DNA of 64,000 nucleotides, taken from NCBI GenBank assembly GCA_051001455.1, contig JBPCNH010000023.1, positions 86,241 through 150,240 on the forward strand. The letters are read 5' to 3'. The stretch comes from JBPCNH01 sp051001455 (GTDB taxonomy: Bacteria > Actinomycetota > CADDZG01 > WHSQ01). The position numbers and the translations under genes are program-made. Below are positions 1 to 7,256 of the stretch, one piece after another. Position 1 is the stretch's first letter; each line of letters begins with the position of its first letter. A model generated the notes under the pieces. That model had not been told where the DNA came from and searched no databases. It worked only from the letters and a program-made list of their open reading frames with translations.

Positions 1-180
1 GTCACTCTCATCAAGAACGTCGACATCCTCGCCGCGGCAGCTGCGATCGCTGGGGTCGAGTCACGTCACGCCGCGATCCTCGCGGACCTAACCGGTGGCG
101 ATCCTTTCCCTGCACCGGTAGAGGAGACGGCAACGATGAAGCAGGTCCTCAAGGCCGCAAAACCATTCATCAAGAGTTAA
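1..180 (+). CDS. Ferritin-like domain protein, C-terminal part (5' end outside window)
   Basis: An open frame runs from base 1 to a TAA at 178-180 and gives 59 residues. The fragment contains GVESRHAAIL, which matches the FGVEARHAAVI segment near the C-terminus of the next gene, so the two are tandem paralogues of a ferritin-like four-helix family. The E..RHA pattern is typical of the last metal-binding helix. The stop is followed by an AGGAGG-type ribosome site 13 bases before the next start, so both genes are probably co-transcribed. The N-terminus and any export signal lie outside the window. Confidence 0.7.
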   Translation, partial: VTLIKNVDILAAAAAIAGVESRHAAILADLTGGDPFPAPVEETATMKQVLKAAKPFIKS

Positions 181-193
181 GGAGGCGACAACA

Positions 194-823
194 ATGGATA
201 GACGCATTTTCTTGAAAGGTTCGGCTGCCGTCATTCCGGCGTCGGTCGGCCTGCAGATGCTGACGACGCGCTTCGCGTATGCACAGAGCGCAGACTTCGG
301 GAGTGACGAGGACGTGCTCAACTACGCACTGACGCTCGAGTTCCTGGAATCCGAGTTCTACCGTCAGGGCAACGGTGCAGGGCTCCTGTCGGGCAAGGAC
401 GCGGAGTATGCCAAGACGATCGGTGCCGATGAGGACGCGCACGTGGCGGCCATCACCGACACGATCATGAAGATCGGCGGCACGCCGATAGAAGCACCTG
501 CGGTCGATTTCGGCAAGGCATTCGCCAGCAGGAAGAGCTTCCTCGAAACGGCTCACGTGTTCGAGAACCTCGGTGTGAGTGCTTACCTCGGGGCTGCAGG
601 GTTCATCCAGAACAAGGACATCCTGCAGGCCGCGGCCGGGATCTTCGGGGTCGAAGCTCGGCACGCTGCCGTCATCGGCAACATGCTCGGGCTAGAGCCT
701 GAAGGTGGGGTCTACATGGGCGTGACCGAGACTCCGCAGGACAAGGCGGCGGTGCTGAAAGCCGCTGCGCCGTTCCTCGCGGGCGCCGGGGCCATGACCG
801 GAGGAGCTGCCGCGACGCTCTGA
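194..823 (+). CDS. Ferritin-like domain protein with Tat-type signal
   Basis: The 209-residue product begins MDRRIFLKGSAAV, a twin-arginine motif followed by a hydrophobic stretch and an AYAQ cleavage-like site, so export in folded form by Tat is likely. The rest is helical with ferritin-like residues: YALTLEFLESEFY in the first helix, E.AHVAAI in the second and GVEARHAAVIG in the last. Such proteins usually bind a di-iron centre, but no specific reaction can be assigned. A strong AAGGAGG ribosome site precedes the ATG. The gene lies 101 bases upstream of tatA, which suggests that this protein is a cargo of the adjacent translocase. Confidence 0.75.
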   Translation: MDRRIFLKGSAAVIPASVGLQMLTTRFAYAQSADFGSDEDVLNYALTLEFLESEFYRQGNGAGLLSGKDAEYAKTIGADEDAHVAAITDTIMKIGGTPIEAPAVDFGKAFASRKSFLETAHVFENLGVSAYLGAAGFIQNKDILQAAAGIFGVEARHAAVIGNMLGLEPEGGVYMGVTETPQDKAAVLKAAAPFLAGAGAMTGGAAATL

Positions 824-924
824 TGCACGACTCGGCCGAGGGCGGGAGTGTGTGCCCGTTCCTCGGCCGGTTCCCGGACGCTCAGGCGAGCGTTCACCTA
901 TCTAGTTACTGAAGGAGTACCCGA

Positions 925-1203
925 ATGAGTTTGCCAGGTGGTGCCGAACTGCTGCTGATACTTGCGGTGGTCATGCTCCTCTTCGGAGCCAAGAAGCTGC
1001 CCGAGCTTGCCCGATCGATGGGCCGAGCGGGCAAAGAGTTCAAGGCCGGGGTCAATGAAGGCGCAGTGGAGAGCCCTGTCGAAGGGCCTTGCCCGTTCTG
1101 CGAGGTTCCGGTCCCCGCTGAGGCGAGGTTCTGCCCCGGTTGCGCGCGCAGTGCGGACGACATCGTTGCCGCGCGACCCGTTCCACTTACCAAGGCTTCG
1201 TAA
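925..1203 (+). CDS. tatA: Sec-independent translocase protein TatA with zinc-ribbon-like tail
   Basis: The 92-residue protein has the TatA layout: a short N-terminal membrane helix (residues 7-20), the FGAKKLPELARS hinge, then an amphipathic helix. TatA oligomers form the protein-conducting element of the twin-arginine translocase. Unusually, the C-terminal half carries two CxxC pairs, CPFC and CPGC, about 12 residues apart, resembling a zinc ribbon, where TatA normally has a disordered acidic tail. An AAGGAG site precedes the ATG. The stop is one base from the next start, so tatA, tatB and tatC form one operon. Confidence 0.85.
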   Translation: MSLPGGAELLLILAVVMLLFGAKKLPELARSMGRAGKEFKAGVNEGAVESPVEGPCPFCEVPVPAEARFCPGCARSADDIVAARPVPLTKAS

Positions 1204-1204
1204 G

Positions 1205-1492
1205 ATGCCTCAGATCGGACCACTCGAGATCCTCGTCGTTGGAGTGTTGGCGCTGCTCGTATTCGGCCCCGAGAAACTGCCTGAGATGGGCCGTTCTCTC
1301 GGTAAAGGCCTTACTCAGTTGAAGAGGATGGCTTCCGACGTCAAGTCGGAGTTCGATATGAGCCTCGACGACGGTGAAGACGAGAGGACCTCGACCCCCA
1401 AGGTGCCCGCAGATCGCAAAGCGGAAGCCGTTCCCGAAGTGCCGACGCCCGCTTCGGAACAGGACGTCGTCAAGTCCCACACGAGACGGTGA
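1205..1492 (+). CDS. tatB: Sec-independent translocase protein TatB (TatA/B family)
   Basis: The 95-residue product starts at the ATG directly after the tatA stop; an in-frame extension to 962 would run through tatA in another frame and is not credible. It has one N-terminal membrane helix, with a glutamate early in it (IGPLEILVVG), then VFGPEKLPEMGRS and a charged amphipathic helix with an acidic, proline-rich tail. The GPEKLP signature and early glutamate favour TatB over a second TatA. With TatC it would form the receptor for twin-arginine signal peptides. The stop overlaps the tatC GTG start by three bases, indicating translational coupling. Confidence 0.8.
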   Translation: MPQIGPLEILVVGVLALLVFGPEKLPEMGRSLGKGLTQLKRMASDVKSEFDMSLDDGEDERTSTPKVPADRKAEAVPEVPTPASEQDVVKSHTRR

Positions 1493-2313
1493 GCATCGCC
1501 GCAGGTCTCCGCCGGACGCGGTGGACTCCCTGGCGGCGACGCGGCGGCGCGCCCCCGACCATGAACCTCATCGGCCACCTGCGCGAGTTGAGGCGTCGGA
1601 TCGTCTTCTCGATCATCGCGTTCGTGGTGGTGTCGATCGCGGCATTCTTCTTCTATCCGGTGCTCCTCGAGGTGATCCGGGGACCACTCTGTTCGCTTGA
1701 TCCGCGATACCTGGGCCCCCAGGGATGCGACCTCATCTTCACGAAAGTGGGCGCGGGTTTCATGTTCCGACTGAAGGTCACCGCACTTGCCGGGATCTTC
1801 CTTACCTCGCCGGTGTGGCTGTATCAGATGTGGGCGTTCGTGACCCCGGGTCTCACTTCAAGGGAAAGGAAGTACGCCCTTCCGTTCGTGCTTACCTCGG
1901 TGACTCTGTTCATCGGCGGGGGCATACTCGCGTACCTCGCCCTTCCTCAAGGGTTGCGCCTTCTTCTCACGATCGGTGGCGAGGGTCTCGTCGCATTCCT
2001 CGATGCGGAGAAGTACCTCTCGTTCGTCGGATTCATGGTGCTTGGTTTCGGGGTGATGTTCGAGCTACCGATCTTCTTGTTCTTCCTCGGCCTGGTTGGG
2101 GTCGTGTCTGTCGCACAACTCCGGAAGCAGCGCAAGGGGGCATCCGTCGGGATAGTCGCGCTTGCTGCAGTCGTCACGCCGAGCCAGGATCCCTACACCC
2201 TCGTCGCGTTGGCGGTGCCGCTGTACCTCATGTATGAGACAACCATCCTGCTGCTTCGCCTCGTCGAGCGGAAGCGGGCAAAGAGGAATAGCAATGAGGA
2301 ACTTGCTCTGTAG
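1489..2313 (+). CDS. tatC: Twin-arginine translocase subunit TatC
   Basis: This 274-residue integral membrane protein is the core receptor of the Tat system. It contains the N-terminal signature NLIGHLRELRRRIV and the loop F..P.WLYQMWAFVTPGL followed by ERKYALPF, both diagnostic of TatC, and several hydrophobic segments consistent with six membrane helices. The GTG start overlaps the tatB stop (GTGA). An ATG at 1561, just before the HLRELR motif, is an alternative start giving a protein 24 residues shorter. The bases between the stop and the next convergent gene (2314-2524) hold no gene that I can support. Confidence 0.93.
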   Translation: MSIAAGLRRTRWTPWRRRGGAPPTMNLIGHLRELRRRIVFSIIAFVVVSIAAFFFYPVLLEVIRGPLCSLDPRYLGPQGCDLIFTKVGAGFMFRLKVTALAGIFLTSPVWLYQMWAFVTPGLTSRERKYALPFVLTSVTLFIGGGILAYLALPQGLRLLLTIGGEGLVAFLDAEKYLSFVGFMVLGFGVMFELPIFLFFLGLVGVVSVAQLRKQRKGASVGIVALAAVVTPSQDPYTLVALAVPLYLMYETTILLLRLVERKRAKRNSNEELAL

Positions 2314-2524
2314 TCGAACACGGTCAGAGTCGGGGAAATGTGTCTGGGGCCGAACCGAGGCTGGCTGTCTCGAGTCGCACACCGTGATCTTCCTGCGCGA
2401 TCTGCTCGCGAGCAAGGGGTCCGCGTTCGAGCCCCCCATCACGGCGTTCCTCTCCTGAAGCGCAGCTGCTAGACGCGATTGACTTTCGAGGGGGCCGCTG
2501 CGCGTCGGGTGGACGAGGGGGCTG

Positions 2525-3778
2525 TTATTGCGATTGAAGGATCGGATCGGTTGTCGGTGCTTGTGAGCCTCCCGCTGGTTCCAGAGTTACTTGGGCTTGA
2601 TCGTAGGAGGCCAGCGGCCGCGCGAGAGAGAGATCTGCGATGCCGTCGACCAGGTCGAATGTCTTGCTCCCAACTACCTCTCCATCCCTCAAGAGCCACA
2701 GCTGGTAGGTCTTTCCCTCTGGGGCTTCGGGAAGATCTCTTGCCACCAGGATCGGCCCTCGCTCCGTAGTCACGACTTGAGCCTGGGGACCGGAGGTACT
2801 GCCGACGAGTTGGATGGCGTCGGCGTCTTTGTCTAATACGGCGCGTAGCGCATCGGCCACGGCTGTGGCCTCGCGTCGTGAGTCGGCGAGCTGGAAGCCC
2901 ATCACAACGAGACCGGCCAATAGGAGGCCGATGAGAACCGGGACGAGCATGCGCGCGGTGGGGGACGAACGGGTGGGGGACGAACGGGTGGGGGACGGCG
3001 GATGCCCCTGTTGAACGCGATCAAGGACCGCTTCCTCGAAGCCTTCGGGTAACCGTAGCTCCGCTAGATCTCGTTCAGCCGAATCGATGATCTCTTGGGC
3101 CGAGGTTGTGATCTTCCCTTTCAAGTCTTCAGAGCGTCTTCGCAGGACCTCCAGAGCTTCGTCCGCCGTACGGAACTCTTTTTCCATCAGGATGCCTTGG
3201 GCTTTGCCGATCAATTGCTGTACCGAGAGCGCCCCTTCTAACTCGTGTTGTAGTCGGGCATCCTTCTCGTGGGTCTGCGCGTTCGCTAGTGCGATCGCTG
3301 CGTGAGCCGCGTATATGGCCCCAGCCTCACGGTCCTGTTCTGTAAACGAGCCCGGGCGTCGCGCGTAGAGGTTGAGTGCCCCCAAAGTATCGTCGTCGAC
3401 TCTTAGGGTGAAAGCGAGCAGACTCTCGTAGCCCTTTCCGACGGCTCGTTTCGTGAACGCCGGCCACACGTTGTCTTCGCTCATCGAGTCGATCTGGAAC
3501 CACATTGCGTCCTTACCAACCGCGTCGAGGCAGGGACCCTGTCCGACTTCGTATTGGAAGGCGTCCAGCTCCTGTGCGACCTCATCGCTCGAGCCGAGTG
3601 TGGAGATCGTCCCTCCCTTGACCAGCGAGACGGACGCCACGTCACATCCACTGATCGTCTGGACCGCAAGGTCCGCGATCACGTCGAGTGTGGATCCGAC
3701 CGTTTCGCCAGACAGCAAGAGCTTGGAGAGTTCGGCGAAACTCTCTAGGAGGTAATCGGGGTACTCCTCAGGGGTCAT
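2525..3778 (-). CDS. GAF-ANTAR protein fused to a membrane helix and RskA-type anti-sigma domain
   Basis: The 417-residue protein has an unusual domain order. Residues 8-168 form a GAF sensor domain (E.GQGPCLDA, LGALNLYA). Residues 175-232 match ANTAR (IGKAQGILMEKE followed by TADEALEVLRRRS), an RNA-binding antiterminator domain. A repeated SSPTR linker leads to one membrane helix (277-296), then residues 300-410 resemble the external C-terminal domain of RskA-type anti-sigma factors (ARDLPEAPEGKTYQLWLL). The cytoplasmic anti-sigma helix bundle usual in RskA appears to be replaced by GAF-ANTAR. The gene starts 67 bases after the stop of an ECF sigma factor on the same strand, the position normally held by the cognate anti-sigma factor. 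Confidence 0.8.
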   Translation of the reverse strand: MTPEEYPDYLLESFAELSKLLLSGETVGSTLDVIADLAVQTISGCDVASVSLVKGGTISTLGSSDEVAQELDAFQYEVGQGPCLDAVGKDAMWFQIDSMSEDNVWPAFTKRAVGKGYESLLAFTLRVDDDTLGALNLYARRPGSFTEQDREAGAIYAAHAAIALANAQTHEKDARLQHELEGALSVQQLIGKAQGILMEKEFRTADEALEVLRRRSEDLKGKITTSAQEIIDSAERDLAELRLPEGFEEAVLDRVQQGHPPSPTRSSPTRSSPTARMLVPVLIGLLLAGLVVMGFQLADSRREATAVADALRAVLDKDADAIQLVGSTSGPQAQVVTTERGPILVARDLPEAPEGKTYQLWLLRDGEVVGSKTFDLVDGIADLSLARPLASYDQAQVTLEPAGGSQAPTTDPILQSQ

Positions 3779-3845
3779 TCCGCTTCACCCATGTTTGTCT
3801 TTTTCGACCAAGGGAGCCGGCGATCGCCCTGTCGGGGATGGTTGA

Positions 3846-4472
3846 TTAGCGGTCAGCTACTCGTGACTCGACCAGGATTGCCCTCATCTTGATCAGGGCA
3901 TCGCGTATCCGGGTCTTGGCCGTCGCTTCCGGGATCTGGAGGTTGACCGCCACCTCGCGGTAAGTCATCCCCTTGAAGTAGGCCAGGAAGATCGCCTCTC
4001 TCTTGGAGCGAGGCAGCTCTGATAATGCGCCTCGAAGCTCTAGGCCGTCGTCTACCCGCTGTTCCGGGGTAGTCCCGGTCCACTGCTCGAATTCGGTTGC
4101 GAGAGGCTCTCTCGAGTGGACTGACTGTTCGTGGCGAACGAGGTCAATGGCCTTGTTGCGCGCCACTCCGATGAGGAACGCTCGCAGGTTGCCCTTAGAG
4201 ATGTCGAAGCGATCAGGTTGTTGCCACAGCGCTAGGAAAGTGTCTTGGGCGATCTCTTCAGCGAAAACGGGTTCCCTTGCGATCCGAACGGCCTTGCCGT
4301 AGACGTACGTCCCGTAGGCCCTGATCACCAGGAGCAGAGCCTGCTCGTCCCGGTCCCGGATCCCACGAATAAGGACTCGGTCGTGGTGGTTTGGGTCTGA
4401 AGGCAAGCGCCCGCTTGTCCCCTCGTGCCTATCGGTGGCCAGGACGACCAACCCTCTCCAATTGGGCTCCAT
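3846..4472 (-). CDS. ECF-type RNA polymerase sigma factor (SigK-like)
   Basis: The 208-residue protein contains sigma region 2 (YVYGKAVRIAREPVFAEEIA, then QDTFLALWQ) and region 4 (LSELPRSKREAIFLAYFKG, then TYREVA and TAKTRIRDALIKMR). It would direct RNA polymerase to a dedicated promoter set. The gene is the first of a two-gene minus-strand unit, followed by the GAF-ANTAR-RskA protein, and SigK-type factors are commonly paired with RskA-type regulators. The ATG at 4472 was taken because the frame closes upstream; the roughly 30 residues before region 2 are not conserved, so a shorter start is possible. Confidence 0.85.
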   Translation of the reverse strand: MEPNWRGLVVLATDRHEGTSGRLPSDPNHHDRVLIRGIRDRDEQALLLVIRAYGTYVYGKAVRIAREPVFAEEIAQDTFLALWQQPDRFDISKGNLRAFLIGVARNKAIDLVRHEQSVHSREPLATEFEQWTGTTPEQRVDDGLELRGALSELPRSKREAIFLAYFKGMTYREVAVNLQIPEATAKTRIRDALIKMRAILVESRVADR

Positions 4473-4653
4473 CTGCTTGAAGCCAGTGTCTCACCGTACT
4501 CCCCCTGACCACGCTCATCTAAACCTCTCCGCGCCCAGGAGACCCAGGTAGGTAAGGAAGTCGAGCAAGCGTTCAGGGAACTAAATGCGGCACTTGTACG
4601 TTGTCACTTATACGCGCACCGGACGTACCTAGAGATAGATCCTGGAGGGTGAG

Positions 4654-4745
4654 CGGAGGCGGACGGGAATCGAACCCGCCGAACGGTTTAGGGCCGTTCC
4701 ACCGGTTTTGAAGACCGGGAGGGACACCAGTCCCCATTCGCCTCC
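4654..4745 (-). tRNA. selC: tRNA-Sec (anticodon TCA)
   Basis: Read on the minus strand, the sequence folds as a selenocysteine tRNA. The acceptor arm starts GGAGGCGA and closes with CGCCTCC followed by a G discriminator. A six-pair D stem forms from GGGGAC with GTCCCT. The anticodon arm CCGGT-CTTCAAA-ACCGG carries TCA. A long variable arm forms from GAACGG and CCGTTC, and the T loop is TTCGATT. The long acceptor/T stack, the six-pair D stem and the TCA anticodon separate it from tRNA-Ser. The eighth acceptor pair is an A-C mismatch, and CCA is not encoded directly after the discriminator. The gene agrees with selA and selB found 41 kb away. Confidence 0.93.
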
Positions 4746-4828
4746 AGAAGATCGATAGTAGGGCTACTCAGAGTGAAGGGTTTTCTACGCACGGTCACGA
4801 AGTAGTTACTTGTAAGGCGCAGAAACCA

Positions 4829-4914
4829 CCCGAACGAGTCATTGTTCGGGTCAAATCGGGCAAATACCCTGTAGGTCAAAGGTAGAAGTCCGATACCGAT
4901 AGAAGCGGTACCGG
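4829..4914 (+). promoter_or_regulatory. Two hairpins in the leader of the SigH-like gene
   Basis: Between tRNA-Sec and the sigma gene are two inverted repeats. CCCGAAC and GTTCGGG (4829-4850) form a seven-pair stem. CCGATACCG and CGGTACCGG (4890-4914) form a nine-position stem with one mismatch, ending 28 bases before the ATG. They could be a leader RNA structure or a binding site. There is no further support. Confidence 0.3.
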
Positions 4915-4942
4915 TCTAAGCGTCGGGGAAGGGACCAAGAGA

Positions 4943-5593
4943 ATGAAGATGGTCGCTCAGGAGCAGCTAGAACTTCACGAGCTCGAGGACAACGAGCTCG
5001 TAACCATCGTGCGCTCCGGTGACGATCGCTCTCTCGAAGTTCTGCTCAACCGCTACCGCAACTTCGCTCGCTCCAAGGCCCGCTCTTACTTCCTGGCCGG
5101 CTCCGACAAGGAAGATGTCGTTCAGGAAGGCATGATCGGCCTCTACAAAGCGATCAGGGACTTCGACCTGGATCAGGACACGCCCTTCCGGGCCTTCGCA
5201 GAGCTGTGTATCTCCCGTCAGATCCTTACTGCGATCAAGACGGCGAACCGTCAGAAGCACCAGCCTCTCAACTCTTCTGTCTCATTGGACGCTCCCGTCT
5301 ACGGTGAGGACACCGGTGAGCGCACTGTCGGTGACAACATCCCGTCCTCGGCGCTGGAAGATCCGATCGAGATGGTCATCTCTTCGCAACAGATCGAGGC
5401 GCTGCGTGACTCGATGAGGACCAACCTCACCGAGCTCGAAGGCGACGTCCTCCGTCTCTACATGGACGGCAAGTCCTACGAACAGATCGCAGGGGCGCTC
5501 GGCAACCACGTGAAGTCGATCGACAACGCCCTCCAAAGGATCAAGCGCAAGCTGCAGCGCCACATCGAGCAGCGCGACTCGATCACCTCTTAA
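4943..5593 (+). CDS. SigH-like RNA polymerase sigma factor (sigma-30 family)
   Basis: The 216-residue protein resembles the SigH family known for the start of sporulation in Bacillus and also found in actinobacteria. Region 2 is present (AGSDKEDVVQEGMIGLYKAI, then DFD and FRAFAELCISRQI) and so is a region 4 helix-turn-helix (LTELEGDVLRLYMDGKSYEQ, then KSIDNALQRIKRKL). Length and order fit SigH better than ECF factors, since a linker rich in DAPVYGEDTGERTVGD separates regions 2 and 4. A GGGAAGGGACC site precedes the ATG. Nothing in the window shows sporulation, so the regulon is unknown. Confidence 0.85.
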   Translation: MKMVAQEQLELHELEDNELVTIVRSGDDRSLEVLLNRYRNFARSKARSYFLAGSDKEDVVQEGMIGLYKAIRDFDLDQDTPFRAFAELCISRQILTAIKTANRQKHQPLNSSVSLDAPVYGEDTGERTVGDNIPSSALEDPIEMVISSQQIEALRDSMRTNLTELEGDVLRLYMDGKSYEQIAGALGNHVKSIDNALQRIKRKLQRHIEQRDSITS

Positions 5594-5637
5594 CCCTGCT
5601 GCTTTCCTCCCCTCTTCTCCTTCTCGAGCCTTTTCGT

Positions 5638-5654
5638 CGTGGGCGATGCCCACG
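5638..5654 (+). terminator. Hairpin terminator after SigH-like gene
   Basis: CGTGGGC and GCCCACG form a perfect seven-pair stem around a GAT loop, followed by GTTTCTC, 45 bases after the sigma-factor stop. Confidence 0.5.
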
Positions 5655-5707
5655 GTTTCTCGCGCTCTGAGGAGCGATGAACCCTCGTGCGGCGGTAAGT
5701 TTGGACG

Positions 5708-6019
5708 ATGAGCGATGACGAGCTAAAGGAGCTTCAGGAGAGACAGCGGGAGGATCGGAAACTCATCCAGAAGGCGGCCGATGTTCTCGCCGAGATCAGT
5801 CGCGGACCGGGGCTCGAGGATCACCAAGCCGAGGTGCTCGCAGCGCTGAGGATCCGTCTCGAGGGCAAGCCGCGCGGCTCGCTCGAAGACCTGTTGTCGG
5901 CGGCGGGAGACCTGTCGGGCAAAGGCGATCTGGCGGAAGCTCTCGGGGGTGCCGAGAAGAAAGACGTTTCCGATTGGCCCGAGATCGAAGAGAAGAAACG
6001 GGACTGGCCGGGCCTCTAA
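5708..6019 (+). CDS. Small charged hypothetical protein
   Basis: This 103-residue protein was not recognised. It is strongly charged and predicted to be helical, with a coiled-coil-like start (DELKELQERQREDRKLIQKA) and an acidic, tryptophan-bearing C-terminus (SDWPEIEEKKRDWPGL). It has no signal peptide, membrane segment or cysteines. It lies between the SigH-like factor and a convergent PAC2 gene. The ATG at 5708 has only a weak ribosome site (GGCGGTAAG). The coding bias matches its neighbours, so it is probably a real gene. Confidence 0.6.
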   Translation: MSDDELKELQERQREDRKLIQKAADVLAEISRGPGLEDHQAEVLAALRIRLEGKPRGSLEDLLSAAGDLSGKGDLAEALGGAEKKDVSDWPEIEEKKRDWPGL

Positions 6020-6043
6020 GAGGCCGTGCTTGGGATGCGATCC

Positions 6044-6916
6044 TCAGGAGTCGCGACCCCGAAGGAACTCTTCTAGCTCGGCGGCGAGGGACTCACCGGT
6101 TGGAAGGTCGCCGGTATCTATCTCCTCTTGCTCGCGTTCGTCGGCGCGCTCCTCGAGGAGGTTCACGTAGCTCTGGACGTCCTCGTCACTTGCGACGATC
6201 TCTGCCACGCGTTCCTCGTAAGCGTGCGTGGCGCGCTCGAGCCCATCTACCTCAGCGGATATCTCGGTGACCCGAACGGCTCTATCCACCAGTGCCAGAG
6301 CCGCTTTTGGGTTTGGAGTGACGGCCAGATAGTGAGGAACCGCAGCCCAGAGACTCGCCGACGGGATCCCTACTTCTGCGAATGCGTCGTGAAGAACACC
6401 GACGATCCCTGTGGGTCCCTCGTAGCGCGAGCGCTGCAGGTCCAGCTTCGAGATGAGATCACTGTCTGCAGCGGTGCCGGAGATATGGGTGGGCCGCGAG
6501 TGCGGAACGTCGGCGAGCAATGACCCCAGGGTCACCACCATGGAGACCTCATGAGTGTGCGCGACGTCGATGACCAGCGACGAGAAGGTGCGCCATCTGT
6601 GACTCGGCTCGGTGCCGACCATGATGAGCACGTCGTTCGGCGCGCCGGGCATCTTCGCGGCGAAGAACTCATTCGAGGGCCACGTGATCTTTCGCGTCAT
6701 GCCGTCTTCGAGTTCGACCTGAGGACGGACGGCTTGGAAGTCGAAGAACTCTTCGGGGTCGATCGTGGCGAATCGCTCGGCGCCCCACACCCGCGCCAGG
6801 TGCGAGGCCGCGAAGGTCGCCGCGTCGCCGGCGTCGTTCCATCCCTTGAAGGCAGCGATCATCACCGGGTCGCGCAGAGTTACCTCTCGCTCGAATCGCA
6901 TGGGCTCCAGAGTCAT
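6044..6916 (-). CDS. PAC2 family protein
   Basis: The 290-residue protein belongs to the PAC2 (proteasome-assembly-chaperone-like) family, common in actinobacteria. Recognisable segments are PVMIAAFKGWNDAGDAA near the N-terminus, the basic-aromatic EPSHRWRTF, VTLGSLLADVPHSRP and GPTGIVGVLHDAF. The last 60 residues are acidic and helical. Its biochemical role in bacteria is not settled, and no proteasome gene is visible here. It converges with the small charged protein, with 24 bases between the stops. Confidence 0.85.
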   Translation of the reverse strand: MTLEPMRFEREVTLRDPVMIAAFKGWNDAGDAATFAASHLARVWGAERFATIDPEEFFDFQAVRPQVELEDGMTRKITWPSNEFFAAKMPGAPNDVLIMVGTEPSHRWRTFSSLVIDVAHTHEVSMVVTLGSLLADVPHSRPTHISGTAADSDLISKLDLQRSRYEGPTGIVGVLHDAFAEVGIPSASLWAAVPHYLAVTPNPKAALALVDRAVRVTEISAEVDGLERATHAYEERVAEIVASDEDVQSYVNLLEERADEREQEEIDTGDLPTGESLAAELEEFLRGRDS

Positions 6917-6970
6917 AGCTTCAGGCTAAACCGGGACTGTGACTAAGTCCCAAGAAAACGCCCGGCGACC

Positions 6971-7046
6971 GTATCCCGGGATGAGGTATGGCCGTCCGGG
7001 ATGGTATCCCGGGATGAGATATGGCCGTCCGGGACGGTATCCCGGC
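6971..7046. repeat. 33-bp tandem repeat with hairpin potential
   Basis: Two near-identical 33-base units (6971-7003 and 7004-7036) begin GTATCCCGGGATGAG and differ at only two positions. A third unit is truncated after GTATCCCGG. CCGGGAT-GGT-ATCCCGG at the unit junction can form a hairpin. The array lies between the PAC2 gene and an LVIVD-gene remnant. The frame open across it on the minus strand is explained by the repeat and is not called a gene. Confidence 0.75.
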
Positions 7047-7062
7047 ACGAAAGTTGATCGGG

Positions 7063-7170
7063 TTACTTGAACCGGACCCTCTGGTTCTGAGGGTTCATCT
7101 CGCCCTTGAAGTAGTGCACGTCCTTGGGGCCGAGGCCCTCCATCTCGTACACGCTGACGCCACGGTTGGC
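7063..7170 (-). pseudogene. C-terminal remnant of an LVIVD-repeat-type protein gene
   Basis: On the minus strand an in-frame 35-codon stretch ends at TAA (7063-7065) and encodes ANRGVSVYEMEGLGPKDVHY and a further 15 residues ending RVRFK. This resembles the C-terminal end of LVIVD-repeat propeller proteins; the intact homologue in this window ends with the comparable NDIQRGFDVFKVVTD. Upstream the frame is lost within 30 bases, next to a dispersed palindromic element and the stop of the M28 peptidase gene. The rest of the gene appears to be deleted. The assignment rests on short similarity judged by eye. Confidence 0.5.
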
Positions 7171-7190
7171 GCCGTTTTTTTCGTTCCCTC

Positions 7191-7242
7191 GGTTTTAATC
7201 GATTCTGACCACGTATTTCGTGGCCGCAATCGATCAAAACCG
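7191..7242. repeat. Dispersed palindromic element, copy A
   Basis: A 52-base element runs from GGTTTTAATCGATT to AATCGATCAAAACC, giving terminal inverted repeats. Its core GACCACG-TATTT-CGTGGCC (first base varying) is itself a hairpin. The same design recurs at 12281-12332 and 24934-24988. Copy A lies 15 bases beyond the stop of the M28 peptidase gene and beside the LVIVD remnant. It could be a REP/MITE-like element, a bidirectional terminator, or both. Confidence 0.7.
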
Positions 7243-7256
7243 CTGTTGTCGATTTT

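Noticed and set aside
962..1204. An upstream extension of tatB to 962
   Set aside because: It overlaps tatA entirely in another frame, and the TatB membrane helix starts at ATG 1205.
4688..4879. A 63-codon minus-strand frame
   Set aside because: It runs across tRNA-Sec and has no protein features.
6926..7237. A 103-codon minus-strand frame with PGYRPGRPYLI repeats
   Set aside because: It is produced by the 33-base DNA repeat and crosses the palindromic element in a different frame from the LVIVD remnant.
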